A stretch of 64,000 nucleotides of DNA from Clostridiales bacterium (GTDB lineage: Bacteria > Bacillota > Clostridia > Christensenellales > Aristaeellaceae): NCBI GenBank assembly GCA_004557125.1, contig SFET01000006.1, positions 1 through 64,000 on the forward strand. The letters run 5' to 3'. Shown here one piece after another: positions 16,994 to 24,573 of this stretch. Both the position numbers and the translations under genes were made by a program. The notes beneath the pieces are model-generated. The model did not search any database and was not told where the DNA came from. It saw nothing but the letters and a program-made list of their open reading frames with translations. Position 1 is the first letter of the stretch. Each line of letters starts with the position of its first letter.

Positions 16994-17491
16994 ATGACCG
17001 GAAGAACCAACGCCGAAAATGAGGGCCTGACCCTGCTCGGCAACAAAAAGACCGTCTACAAGAGCGACTATGCGCCGGAGGTGCTGGAGACCTTCATCAA
17101 CAAGCACCCCGACAACGACTACTTCGTCAAGTTCAACTGCCCGGAGTTCACCAGCCTGTGCCCCATCACCGGCCAGCCCGACTTCGCCACGGTCTACATC
17201 TCCTACGTCCCGGGCAAGCGCATGGTAGAGAGCAAGTCGCTGAAGCTCTATCTGTATTCCTTCCGCAACCACGGCGACTTCCACGAGGACTGCATGAACA
17301 TCATCATGAAGGACCTGATCCGCCTGATGGACCCCAAGTACATCGAGGTCTGGGGGAAGTTCACGCCCCGGGGCGGCATCTCCATCGACCCCTACTGCAA
17401 CTACGGCCGACCCGGCACCCGCTGGGAGGAAGTCGCCTGGCAGCGCCTTGCCAACCACGACCTCTATCAAGAGAAGGTGGACAACCGGTAA
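16994..17491 (+). CDS. queF: NADPH-dependent 7-cyano-7-deazaguanine reductase QueF
   Basis: Reduces preQ0 to preQ1 in the queuosine tRNA-modification pathway. The 165 residues form the single-domain (YkvM) type with the nucleophile segment FTSLCPITGQPDFA (catalytic Cys and Asp) and the NADPH-contacting ESKSLKLYLYSFRNHGDFHED. Cotranscribed with queT under preQ1 control. The preQ0-forming genes queC/D/E are not in the window. Confidence 0.97.
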   Translation: MTGRTNAENEGLTLLGNKKTVYKSDYAPEVLETFINKHPDNDYFVKFNCPEFTSLCPITGQPDFATVYISYVPGKRMVESKSLKLYLYSFRNHGDFHEDCMNIIMKDLIRLMDPKYIEVWGKFTPRGGISIDPYCNYGRPGTRWEEVAWQRLANHDLYQEKVDNR

Positions 17492-17494
17492 GAT

Positions 17495-17670
17495 GACTTG
17501 CAGACGCTGAGAAAGCCTGGCAGCAGTCGCGCTACTGCCTTCGGCAAGCGCGACCAGCCGCCGGGGAATTTTCAATTCCCTACGGCGCGCTGCCGGCCGC
17601 TGCAACCCATTGCAGTGCGGCCGGTGCGTAAACGTAAGTGACCGCCATTTGCAGCCGCAGCTGACGCAGT
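17495..17670. repeat. Multi-hairpin palindromic intergenic unit
   Basis: About 175 bases packed with inverted repeats: GTCGCGC with GCGCGAC around 17527-17556, CCGCCGGGGAATT with AATTCCCTACGGCG around 17559-17588, and GGCCGCTGCA with TGCAGTGCGGCC around 17597-17624. There is no ORF. The layout resembles the REP-like palindromic units common between genes of gut Clostridia. Whether it repeats elsewhere in this genome cannot be seen here. Confidence 0.5.
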
Positions 17671-17675
17671 AAGCA

Positions 17676-17712
17676 AAAATGCCTACCGATTTCTTTTTTC
17701 GATAGGCATTTT
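17676..17712. terminator. Terminator after queF
   Basis: AAAATGCCTA with TAGGCATTTT around a T-rich loop. The stem is A/T-flanked, so it works in both directions. Confidence 0.75.
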
Positions 17713-17739
17713 GCGTTTGCGGGCTTTGTCAGTGGTCTG

Positions 17740-17775
17740 ACGGCGCATTCCGCAGAACATCGCGGAATGCGCCGT
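17740..17775 (-). terminator. Terminator of the MATE gene
   Basis: A 14-bp perfect stem, ACGGCGCATTCCGC with GCGGAATGCGCCGT, just past the stop codon of the minus-strand MATE gene. Confidence 0.7.
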
Positions 17776-17790
17776 TTCTATTTTGGAAAT

Positions 17791-19149
17791 TCACTCCACT
17801 GCGCGCGCAGCAAATCTGTGTTCCCGCCGCAGCGTCCAGGCGAAGAAGGCCGCACACAGGCAGATCTGCACCACCGTGGAGCAGGGCGTGGCCAGGCCGA
17901 TGCGGAACAGCGACACGGGCTCAATGCGGCTCATCAGCCAGGAAACCGGGATGCGTACGCCGAACGCCCCCACCAGGCCCTGGACCATGACGAAGGTGGT
18001 GTTGCCGCAGCCGTTGAAGTAGCCGATGAAGCAGAACAGGAAGCTCACCAGCAGGGTGTCGATGGCGTAGGCCCGCAGATAGTCCCAGCCCGCCGCAACG
18101 ACTTCAGCGTCCCGGGAGAAGATGCCGCCGAGCACATCGCCGTGGAAGAAGGCTGCCCAGGCCATGATGCAGCCCAGCAGAAACGATGACAGCATGCCCC
18201 AAAGCATGGCCCTGCGCGCGCGATCCGGCCGGGCTGCGCCGATGTTCTGCGCCACGAAGGCGGACAGCGATTGCGAAAACGCCGAGGGCACCAGCATGAT
18301 GAAGGCGCAGAGCTTCTCCGATACGCCCATGCCCGCAGAGGCGATCACACCCAGACCATTGACGATGGCCAGCAGCACCAGAAAGGAGATGCTCACCAGC
18401 AGGTCCTGAAGCGCGATGGGTGCGCCCAGCAGGACTGTGCGCTTCAGAATCTCCCGGTGCGGACGGATATTGGACCGTTCAAAGGGAAAGGGCATGCCCC
18501 GGCGGCGGATCACCAGCAGGCACAGCGCCACGCTCACGCCCTGGGCCAGCACCGTGGCCAGGGCCGCGCCGGCCGCCGCCATGCCGAAGCCCGCCACGAA
18601 CAGCAGATCCCCGGCGATGTTCACCGCGCAGGCGATGCCCACCGCCAGCAGCGGTGTGCGGGAATCCCCCATGCCGCGAAACACGCTGCCCAGCACGTTG
18701 TAGGCCACGATGAACAGCGATCCGGCGGCGCAGATCACCACGTACAGCACCGACTGATTGAACGCCTCCACCGGCGCCTGCATCAGCGCGCACAGCTGCC
18801 GCGCCGTCAGCGGCACCAGCAGCGTGAGCACTGCGCCCAGCATCGCAAACAGACAGATCGCGCCGCCAATGATGTCGCCGCAGCGCCGCTGGTCTCCCGA
18901 GCCGATGTTCTGGCCCAGCAGCACCGTGGTTCCCATGGACAGGCCGGTGATGACCGTTGTGATGGTGTGCATCAGCTGGCTCCCGGTGGAAACCGCCGAG
19001 ACGTCCGCCGGCGCGCCGAAGCGACCGACCACCAGCAGATCCACTGCGCCGTACATCGCCTGCAGGATCAGCGCACCCAGCACAGGCAGCGCAAAGCGCA
19101 GCAGCGGCGCGAGGATCCTGCCGCTGGTGAAGTTCGAATTCCTTTGCAT
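17791..19149 (-). CDS. MATE-family efflux transporter
   Basis: 452-residue, 12-segment multidrug/toxin extrusion carrier driven by Na+ or H+. Family features are the N-terminal LLRFALPVLGALILQAMYGAVDLLVVG and the repeated pattern in the second half (LLGAPIALQDLLVSISFLVLL). The start at 19149 is preferred because GGAGCG precedes it and an ATG at 19233 lies inside a terminator-like leader. It is transcribed from its own promoter at 19291-19319 through the leader described at 19200-19279, which resembles the leader of the other MATE gene at 30771. Substrate unknown. Confidence 0.92.
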   Translation of the reverse strand: MQRNSNFTSGRILAPLLRFALPVLGALILQAMYGAVDLLVVGRFGAPADVSAVSTGSQLMHTITTVITGLSMGTTVLLGQNIGSGDQRRCGDIIGGAICLFAMLGAVLTLLVPLTARQLCALMQAPVEAFNQSVLYVVICAAGSLFIVAYNVLGSVFRGMGDSRTPLLAVGIACAVNIAGDLLFVAGFGMAAAGAALATVLAQGVSVALCLLVIRRRGMPFPFERSNIRPHREILKRTVLLGAPIALQDLLVSISFLVLLAIVNGLGVIASAGMGVSEKLCAFIMLVPSAFSQSLSAFVAQNIGAARPDRARRAMLWGMLSSFLLGCIMAWAAFFHGDVLGGIFSRDAEVVAAGWDYLRAYAIDTLLVSFLFCFIGYFNGCGNTTFVMVQGLVGAFGVRIPVSWLMSRIEPVSLFRIGLATPCSTVVQICLCAAFFAWTLRREHRFAARAVE

Positions 19150-19199
19150 AGCATCGCTCCTGTATTCGATCGGCAATTGGGTGAAAGCGGAAAACTGCG

Positions 19200-19279
19200 A
19201 AACAAAAGCCGGATAAAACAATGGGCCTCTCACCCACCATCTTATCCGGCAGTTACTTCCAGCGAGTCTTGCCCTCCGA
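19200..19279 (-). promoter_or_regulatory. MATE leader element A (candidate riboswitch/attenuator)
   Basis: The first transcribed bases read CGGAGGGCAA (19278-19269), then a small hairpin (GGCA with TGCC). GCCGGATAAG (19250-19241) follows, which pairs with CTTTTATCCGGC-like sequence at 19208-19220 and ends in TTTTGTTT. This is a terminator placed between promoter and MATE gene. The same blocks in the same order lead the MATE gene at 30771. I know of no named riboswitch with these blocks. Confidence 0.55.
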
Positions 19280-19290
19280 TGAATGCATTC

Positions 19291-19319
19291 ATTCTATCAG
19301 ATGCCATGTAAAAAATCAA
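19291..19319 (-). promoter_or_regulatory. Promoter of MATE gene (leader A)
   Basis: Minus strand: TTGATT (19314-19319), 17-base spacer, TAGAAT (19291-19296). It overlaps the last codon of the upstream homocysteine methyltransferase. Confidence 0.7.
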
Positions 19320-20245
19320 GCATGACCGGCCAGCAGCTGCGCGACTGCGCGCATGTGTCGATCGTCGGTGCCGCAGCAGCCGCCGAAGATGCGCATCCCG
19401 CAGACCTCACGCAGCCGCAGCATGTCCCGCGCGAACTCCTCCGGCGGTGCGGATTTTAGCTCCAGCGCGCCATCCAACTGCTCGAAGGGCAGCGGCGAGG
19501 TGTTGCCCTGCACGCCCTGAAACCGTCTGCGTAGGAGCTCGCCTGCGTTGCAGGGCTGCAGCAGCGCACGGCGGACGATGGCCGGATGCACGCAGTTCGC
19601 CATGTAACAGACCGGCGGCCGGTTCACCGCTTCATCGATGGTCTCAACGGCGCGCAGGATGGGCGTTCCGTCGATCAGCCGGCCATCGCGCCGCACGGTA
19701 AAGCTGATCAGATACGGCAATCCCGTATCTTCCATGGCGCGCGCCATCCCCAGGGCCTCCGGGAGCGTGGGCATAATTCCCGCGTAGAGAAAGTCCGCCC
19801 CGGCCCGGCTCAGGCGCTCCGCCTGCCAGGCGTGAAAGGCATGCGCAGCCTTCGCATCGAGCGCACCTTCCCCGGTATACGCATCGCCGCGGCAGCCCAT
19901 CAGACCTCCGCAGCACACCTCCTGCGCGCGCCCCTGCTGCACACTGCGCAGAAAGGCGAGGTTGTCCGCAAGGATCTCCTCACCATAGCGCGATGCCGCC
20001 ACGCGATCCCGGTTGGCGCGGCGCGTAGGCGTAGTTGCGATGAAGGACAGCTTCGCCGCCGCAGCAATGTCCATGTAACCCAGCCACAACTCCCGCAGCG
20101 CATGCCGTCCCGCCTCGCTGTATACCATCGCGGCCAGGGCCACGCTCGCATCCGATGCCAGGCCGTATTCCCGCTTCAGGCGCTCGCCCAGCGCACCCTC
20201 CATGAGGATGTCCCGGCCGGATGCAAACATCTCTTCAAAGCGCAT
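19316..20245 (-). CDS. Homocysteine S-methyltransferase
   Basis: 309 residues of the zinc-dependent Hcy methyltransferase family, which transfers a methyl group to homocysteine to regenerate methionine. The N-terminal ILMEGALGERLKREY replaces the usual LDGGLGTEL loop. The zinc cysteines are YMANCVHP and the C-terminal FGGCCGTDDRHM. It may use S-methylmethionine or another small methyl donor, as stand-alone domains do. The start at 20245 follows GGAGGCG. A 169-nt leader precedes it (see 20250-20414). Confidence 0.88.
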   Translation of the reverse strand: MRFEEMFASGRDILMEGALGERLKREYGLASDASVALAAMVYSEAGRHALRELWLGYMDIAAAAKLSFIATTPTRRANRDRVAASRYGEEILADNLAFLRSVQQGRAQEVCCGGLMGCRGDAYTGEGALDAKAAHAFHAWQAERLSRAGADFLYAGIMPTLPEALGMARAMEDTGLPYLISFTVRRDGRLIDGTPILRAVETIDEAVNRPPVCYMANCVHPAIVRRALLQPCNAGELLRRRFQGVQGNTSPLPFEQLDGALELKSAPPEEFARDMLRLREVCGMRIFGGCCGTDDRHMRAVAQLLAGHA

Positions 20246-20249
20246 GTTC

Positions 20250-20449
20250 GCCTCCATCATTGATTTCGAATATTTCAGCAGCGGCGGCCGTCGGTCCGTC
20301 CGTCCGGATATTCAGGTGCACACGGCACGGCTGCGATGCAGGAGGGGCCACAGCACGGCAGCTTCAGCCGTTAATCTGATCAGCAACGCGACGTTTGCTT
20401 CTCTTCCCCGCCTCCACATCATTATAGCATCCGATGCATTCCGGTGCAA
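20250..20449 (-). promoter_or_regulatory. Promoter and long 5' leader of the homocysteine methyltransferase
   Basis: Minus strand: -35 TTGCAC (20444-20449), 17-base spacer, -10 TATAAT (20421-20426). The roughly 169-nt untranslated leader is GC-rich. GGAGGCGGGG near its start could pair with CCCCTCC about 60 bases on. No SAM, SAH or T-box consensus is present. It contains no other gene. Confidence 0.5.
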
Positions 20450-20465
20450 TATTTTCATCAGGGGG

Positions 20466-20494
20466 TTGACAAGCTGGAAAGACTCTGGTATAAT
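20466..20494 (+). promoter_or_regulatory. Promoter of tRNA-Ser pair
   Basis: TTGACA (20466-20471), 17-base spacer, TATAAT (20489-20494), 21 bases before the first tRNA. Confidence 0.88.
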
Positions 20495-20514
20495 AAATCT
20501 CGCTGGTTCGATCA

Positions 20515-20603
20515 GGAGAGATGGCCGAGTGGTTTAAGGCGCTGGTCTTGAAAACCAGTGATGTCGCAAGGCACCGGGGGTTCGAATCCCTCTCTCTCCG
20601 CCA
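20515..20603 (+). tRNA. tRNA-Ser(TGA)
   Basis: 89-nt class II tRNA. The acceptor GGAGAGA pairs with TCTCTCC, the anticodon stem-loop is CTGGT-CTTGAAA-ACCAG (anticodon TGA), it has a long variable arm, and the 3' GCCA is encoded. Confidence 0.95.
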
Positions 20604-20623
20604 GATTCGAAAATGTAGGCCGT

Positions 20624-20715
20624 GGAGAAGTACCCAAGAGGCCGAAGGGGCTCCCCTGCTAAGGGAGTAGGGTGGGATAACTGCCGCGAGGGTTCAAATC
20701 CCTCCTTCTCCGCCA
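20624..20715 (+). tRNA. tRNA-Ser(GCT)
   Basis: 92-nt class II tRNA. The acceptor GGAGAAG pairs with CTTCTCC, the anticodon stem-loop is CTCCC-CTGCTAA-GGGAG (anticodon GCT), and the 3' GCCA is encoded. Confidence 0.95.
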
Positions 20716-20716
20716 G

Positions 20717-20743
20717 ACCGGAAGATTCATCTTCCGGTTTTTG
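20717..20743 (+). terminator. Terminator of tRNA-Ser operon
   Basis: ACCGGAAGA with TCTTCCGGT followed by five T residues. Confidence 0.85.
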
Positions 20744-21313
20744 TTTTGGGATTTGTAGGTCCGGGAGTGAATGACGCTCCTGTGGAGCGTCAGATCTGGC
20801 CCTGACCGAGCCCGCAGGCGAGAAGTAAATTCCTCCTTCTCAGCCACCTCTGGACTCTAACTTTGATACGAAGTTTGAGTCCGGTTTTTATTTCGGCTTG
20901 CAAAACAAGCCCCTGAAATGCCCTGTAAGTCCTCGATCTTGCAGTTTGGGCGTGAATCCCATTCGCTTTTACAAAACGCCACGTTCGGCCGCCATGAGCC
21001 AAACGTGGCGTTTGCTGTTTATCGAGCTGTAATTCAACGATACTCCGTTGCGGTTTCACTTTTTTGATCCCGATTTCTCTTTTCAGGTGCCCGGTTTCAA
21101 AATCGTGTGCCGGTTTCAAATGGCATGTTCCAACGATAATGGTTGTCTACTCATTATTCTGTTCGTTCTCTAAGTAGTCAGTTTTCTTCCGTGATCGCTT
21201 CGCTTTCATCTGCTGTATACTGATTTTGTTCGAGGACTATTGCCATAATTGGATGGTTTGCACTTAATGCGACTATCTCTGTATTGATTTGGAAGTATGA
21301 CGTTATCTAGGCT
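20744..21313. other. Gene-free debris downstream of the tRNAs
   Basis: No convincing coding sequence. GAGAAGTAAATTCCTCCTTC followed by TCAGCCA (20819-20846) resembles the 3' end of the upstream tRNA-Ser(GCT), so it may be a decayed tRNA end or attachment-site copy. A terminator-like stem GGACTC...GAGTCC with a T run lies at 20852-20889. A long hairpin AACGCCACGTT/AACGTGGCGTT lies around 20979-21013. The rest looks AT-richer than the surroundings. Confidence 0.4.
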
Positions 21314-21991
21314 ATCTACTCCGGCGGATTCTATCCCTTTGAGACGCTGGAGGAGTATTGGGCGTGGTGGAGCCGCCATATTTTCGTGAACCGCTACGAC
21401 GTGCCCGCCGGAAAGCCGTATCTCGATCTTCTCCGGCTGGTTCGGGAGAAGGATTATTTTGTGCTGACGACCAACGTGGATCATCAGTTTCAGATCGCAG
21501 GCTTTGACAAAGAGCGCCTGTTTTATATATATATGCAGGGGGACTACGGCCTCTGGCAGTGCACGAAGGCCTGCCACAAGCAAACCTACGACAACGAGGA
21601 GGCCGTGCGCCAGATGATCGCCCGGCAGCGGGACATGCGGATTCCGACGGAGCTGATCCCCCGCTGCCCGGTCTGCGGCGCGCCCATGACCATGAACCTG
21701 CGCTGCGACGATACGTTTGTGCAGGACGCGGGCTGGTACGCCGCGCAGCGCCGCTTCGACGATTTCCTCTGCGCACACGGGCATTCAGAACTGCTTCTTC
21801 TTGAGCTGGGCGTCGGCTTCAACATGCCCGGCATCATCAAGCTGCCCTTCTGGCGGATGGCAGCGGAAAACCCGCACGTCACCTATACCTGCCTGAACAT
21901 GGGCGAAGCGCTCTGCCCAGATGAAATCGGCGACCGGAGCATCTGCATTGATTGTGATTTGAGGGAAGCACTGGAGGATTTAAGCACTTGA
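21314..21991 (+). pseudogene. Sir2-like NAD-dependent deacylase, 5' truncated
   Basis: The frame from about 21314 to the stop at 21991 reads as the C-terminal two thirds of a Sir2-family protein. YFVLTTNVDHQFQIAGFD matches the TQNID/HxR catalytic region in variant form, CPVCGAPMTMNLRC supplies two of the zinc-type cysteines, and NMPGIIKLPFW follows. The NAD-binding N-terminus (GAGxS) is absent, and a stop codon lies just upstream in frame, so the gene has lost its front. The only internal start (GTG 21386) has no ribosome binding site. Probably non-functional. Confidence 0.65.
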
Positions 21992-22237
21992 TATATCTAT
22001 TCCAAGATCTGATAAACACGCTTGAAATAACGTGCTACATACCAAACAAATGCACAGGTATCATATCGCGTTTATCCCGCATACAGAAGAAAGCTGATCT
22101 GCAATCAGCTGCGGGCAGACATAATGGACATCATCTGAACGCGAATCATGGAAGGACATATATTGCCGTGTCAGGCAAATAACATGAATCTCTTTGAGGA
22201 TCCGCACAAGCGACAAAGGCAATGGGCTTGAACATAG
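21992..22237. other. Intergenic region without visible gene
   Basis: About 245 bases between the Sir2-like fragment and the hemL terminator. I see no ORF with a ribosome binding site and no RNA gene. A short stem CTGATCTGCAATCAG lies near 22094. Confidence 0.4.
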
Positions 22238-22264
22238 AAAAAGCCAGCGCCTTTAGACGCTGGC
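22238..22264 (-). terminator. Terminator of the tetrapyrrole operon
   Basis: Minus strand: GCCAGCGTC-TAAAG-GCGCTGGC followed by five T residues, about 50 bases past the hemL stop. Confidence 0.82.
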
Positions 22265-22314
22265 CGATCTCCCAGGCTTGCGATTCCTTGTGATACCGCC
22301 TGTTTGACGGGGAA

Positions 22315-23589
22315 TTATGCCTCTTTGATGATCTCCCGGGCGGCCTGGATGATCTGTTCGATCTCCCCATCCGTGTGCGCCGCCGAGAGGAACATGGCCT
22401 CGAACTGGCTGGGGGCCGCATAGACGCCCCGCTGCAGCAGGCCCAGATACCAGCGCTTGAATTGCTCCGGATCGGAGGACTTCGCCTGTTCGTATCCTGT
22501 GACGCTCTGCTCCGTGAAAAACACCGTCAGAATGGAGCCCACGCGGTTTACCTGAGCGGGAATGCCGGACAGTGCGTCGCGCAGTCCCTCCTGCAGCATG
22601 GCGCCCCGGCGCTCCATCTCCGTGTAAATCTCCGGCGTGCTGCTCAGAATCTGCAGCTGCGTAAGCCCCGCAGCCATGGCCACGGGGTTGCCGGACAGCG
22701 TTCCGGCCTGATACACCGGACCCAGGGGAGCCACCAGCTCCATCAGCTTCCGGCTGCCGCCGTACGCGCCGACGGGCATGCCGCCGCCGATGATCTTGCC
22801 ATAGGTGACCAGATCCGCCCGCACGCCATAGTACGACTGCGCGCCGCCGGGCGCAAGACGGAAGCCCGTGATGACCTCGTCGAAGATCAGCAGGCTATCA
22901 AACTCGTCGCACAGCGCCCGCAGGCCCTCCAGGAAGCCGGGTTCGGGCGGCACCACGCCCATGTTGGCCGCCACCGGCTCCACAATGACCGCCGCCACCT
23001 TGCCGGGATTGGCCTCAAACAGGCTGCGCACGCTCGGAAGATCGTTGTACGCCGCAGTCAGGGTATCCCCCGCGATCTCCGCTGGAACGCCGGCAGAATC
23101 CGGCGCGCCGCCGGTCAATGCGCCGGAACCGGCCTTGACCAGCATGGAGTCGGAATGACCGTGATAGCATCCGGCAAATTTGATGATCTTGCTGCGACCC
23201 GTGGCGCCTCTGGCCAGCCGCAGGGCCGACATGACCGCCTCCGTGCCGGAGTTGACCATGCGAACCATCTCGACGCCCGTCATGCGGCAGACCAGCTCGG
23301 CCATCTCCACCTCGATTGCGGTGGGTGCGCCGAAGCTCAGGCCCTTTCTGACGGCCTCCTGCACGGCGCGTTCCACGTCTGCATTGCAGTGGCCCAGAAT
23401 CAGCGGACCCCAGGAGCAGATCAGGTCGATGTATTCCCGGCCGTCCACGTCCCACACATGGCTGCCCAGTCCCCTCTCCAGGAAGCGGGGATAGGTTCCG
23501 ACAGCGCGGCAGGCACGCACCGGGGAATTCACGCCGCCGGGCAGAACCCGCTGCGCCGCCTCAAACAGGCTTTCCGATCTCGTCATCAT
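22315..23589 (-). CDS. hemL: Glutamate-1-semialdehyde 2,1-aminomutase
   Basis: PLP enzyme that converts glutamate-1-semialdehyde to 5-aminolevulinate, step three of the C5 tetrapyrrole route. 424 residues starting TRSESLFEAAQRVLPGGVNSP. It carries the cofactor and active-site stretches MVNSGTEAVMSALRLAR, LIFDEVITGFR and YGKIIGGGMP, with the PLP lysine in the last. The ATG at 23589 overlaps the hemB stop codon (ATGA), so translation is coupled. It is the last gene of the cobalamin-riboswitch operon. Confidence 0.96.
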   Translation of the reverse strand: MMTRSESLFEAAQRVLPGGVNSPVRACRAVGTYPRFLERGLGSHVWDVDGREYIDLICSWGPLILGHCNADVERAVQEAVRKGLSFGAPTAIEVEMAELVCRMTGVEMVRMVNSGTEAVMSALRLARGATGRSKIIKFAGCYHGHSDSMLVKAGSGALTGGAPDSAGVPAEIAGDTLTAAYNDLPSVRSLFEANPGKVAAVIVEPVAANMGVVPPEPGFLEGLRALCDEFDSLLIFDEVITGFRLAPGGAQSYYGVRADLVTYGKIIGGGMPVGAYGGSRKLMELVAPLGPVYQAGTLSGNPVAMAAGLTQLQILSSTPEIYTEMERRGAMLQEGLRDALSGIPAQVNRVGSILTVFFTEQSVTGYEQAKSSDPEQFKRWYLGLLQRGVYAAPSQFEAMFLSAAHTDGEIEQIIQAAREIIKEA

Positions 23590-24569
23590 CCCAGCTCCCC
23601 TCTTCGCATGGCCCGGGCCAGCTCCTTGGCAAAATAGGTAATCAGAATGTCTGCGCCAGCGCGGTAGATGGACAGGGCGCTCTCGCACATAACCCGATGC
23701 TCGTCAATGAGACCCGCCGCACCGGCGGCCTTGATCATGGCATACTCGCCGCTGACGGAGTAGGCCGCCATGGGCAGATTGAAGGCGTCGGAGCACTCCC
23801 GGATGACGTCCAGATAGCTCAGGGCGGGCTTCACCATGAGAATGTCCGCGCCCTCCTCCACGTCCAGTGCGCATTCCTTGATGGCCTCCTTGCGGTTGTG
23901 GGGATCCATCTGGTAGCCCCGGCGGTCGCCAAAGGCAGGCGCCGATCCGGCTGCGTCCCGGAAGGGGCCGTAGAAGGCGGAGGCGTACTTTGCGGAGTAG
24001 GCCATGATGGGCGTCGTCTCAAAGCCGTTTTCATCCAGAATCCTCCGGATGGCGGCGACCCGGCCGTCCATCATATCGGAGGGAGCGACCATATCCGCGC
24101 CGGCCTGCACGTGGGACAGCGCCGTTCTGGAGAGAACCTCCAGGGTCCTGTCGTTGTCCACTGTATGATCGTGAAGGATGCCGCAGTGGCCGTGGTCGGT
24201 ATATTCGCACATGCACACATCCGTAATCACATAGCAATCGGGGTGCGCGGCCTTGATGGCACGGATGCCCTGCTGCACCACGCCGTTGGGGTCCCATGCG
24301 GAGGAGCCGCAGGCGTCCTTGTGGGCCGGAATGCCAAACAGCAGCACGCGGCTGACGCCGGCCTCCATGCAGGCCGCGATTTCCTCGGCGACCCGATCCG
24401 GGGAATAGCGGAACTGCCCATCCAGCGACGGGATCGGTTCCTTGATGTTCTCCCCCTCCACCAGAAACAGGGGATAGATCAGGCTGTCCGGTGAGACCCG
24501 GGTCTCCCGCACCATGCGGCGCAGGCTGTCGCAGGTTCGCAATCTGCGGGGGCGAATGGTAAGATTCAT
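23586..24569 (-). CDS. hemB: Delta-aminolevulinic acid dehydratase (porphobilinogen synthase)
   Basis: Condenses two 5-aminolevulinates to porphobilinogen. 327 residues. The zinc-site cysteines are present in VCMCEYTDHGHCG, and the Schiff-base lysines sit in MAYSAKYASAFYGPFRDA and ILMVKPALSYLD. Four bases separate it from cobA-hemD upstream, and its stop overlaps the hemL start. Confidence 0.97.
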   Translation of the reverse strand: MNLTIRPRRLRTCDSLRRMVRETRVSPDSLIYPLFLVEGENIKEPIPSLDGQFRYSPDRVAEEIAACMEAGVSRVLLFGIPAHKDACGSSAWDPNGVVQQGIRAIKAAHPDCYVITDVCMCEYTDHGHCGILHDHTVDNDRTLEVLSRTALSHVQAGADMVAPSDMMDGRVAAIRRILDENGFETTPIMAYSAKYASAFYGPFRDAAGSAPAFGDRRGYQMDPHNRKEAIKECALDVEEGADILMVKPALSYLDVIRECSDAFNLPMAAYSVSGEYAMIKAAGAAGLIDEHRVMCESALSIYRAGADILITYFAKELARAMRRGELG

Positions 24570-24573
24570 AGCG

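Noticed and set aside
20250..20414. T-box or SAM/SAH riboswitch before homocysteine methyltransferase
   Set aside because: No AGGGTGG-type T-box sequence, no S-box core and no SAH consensus.
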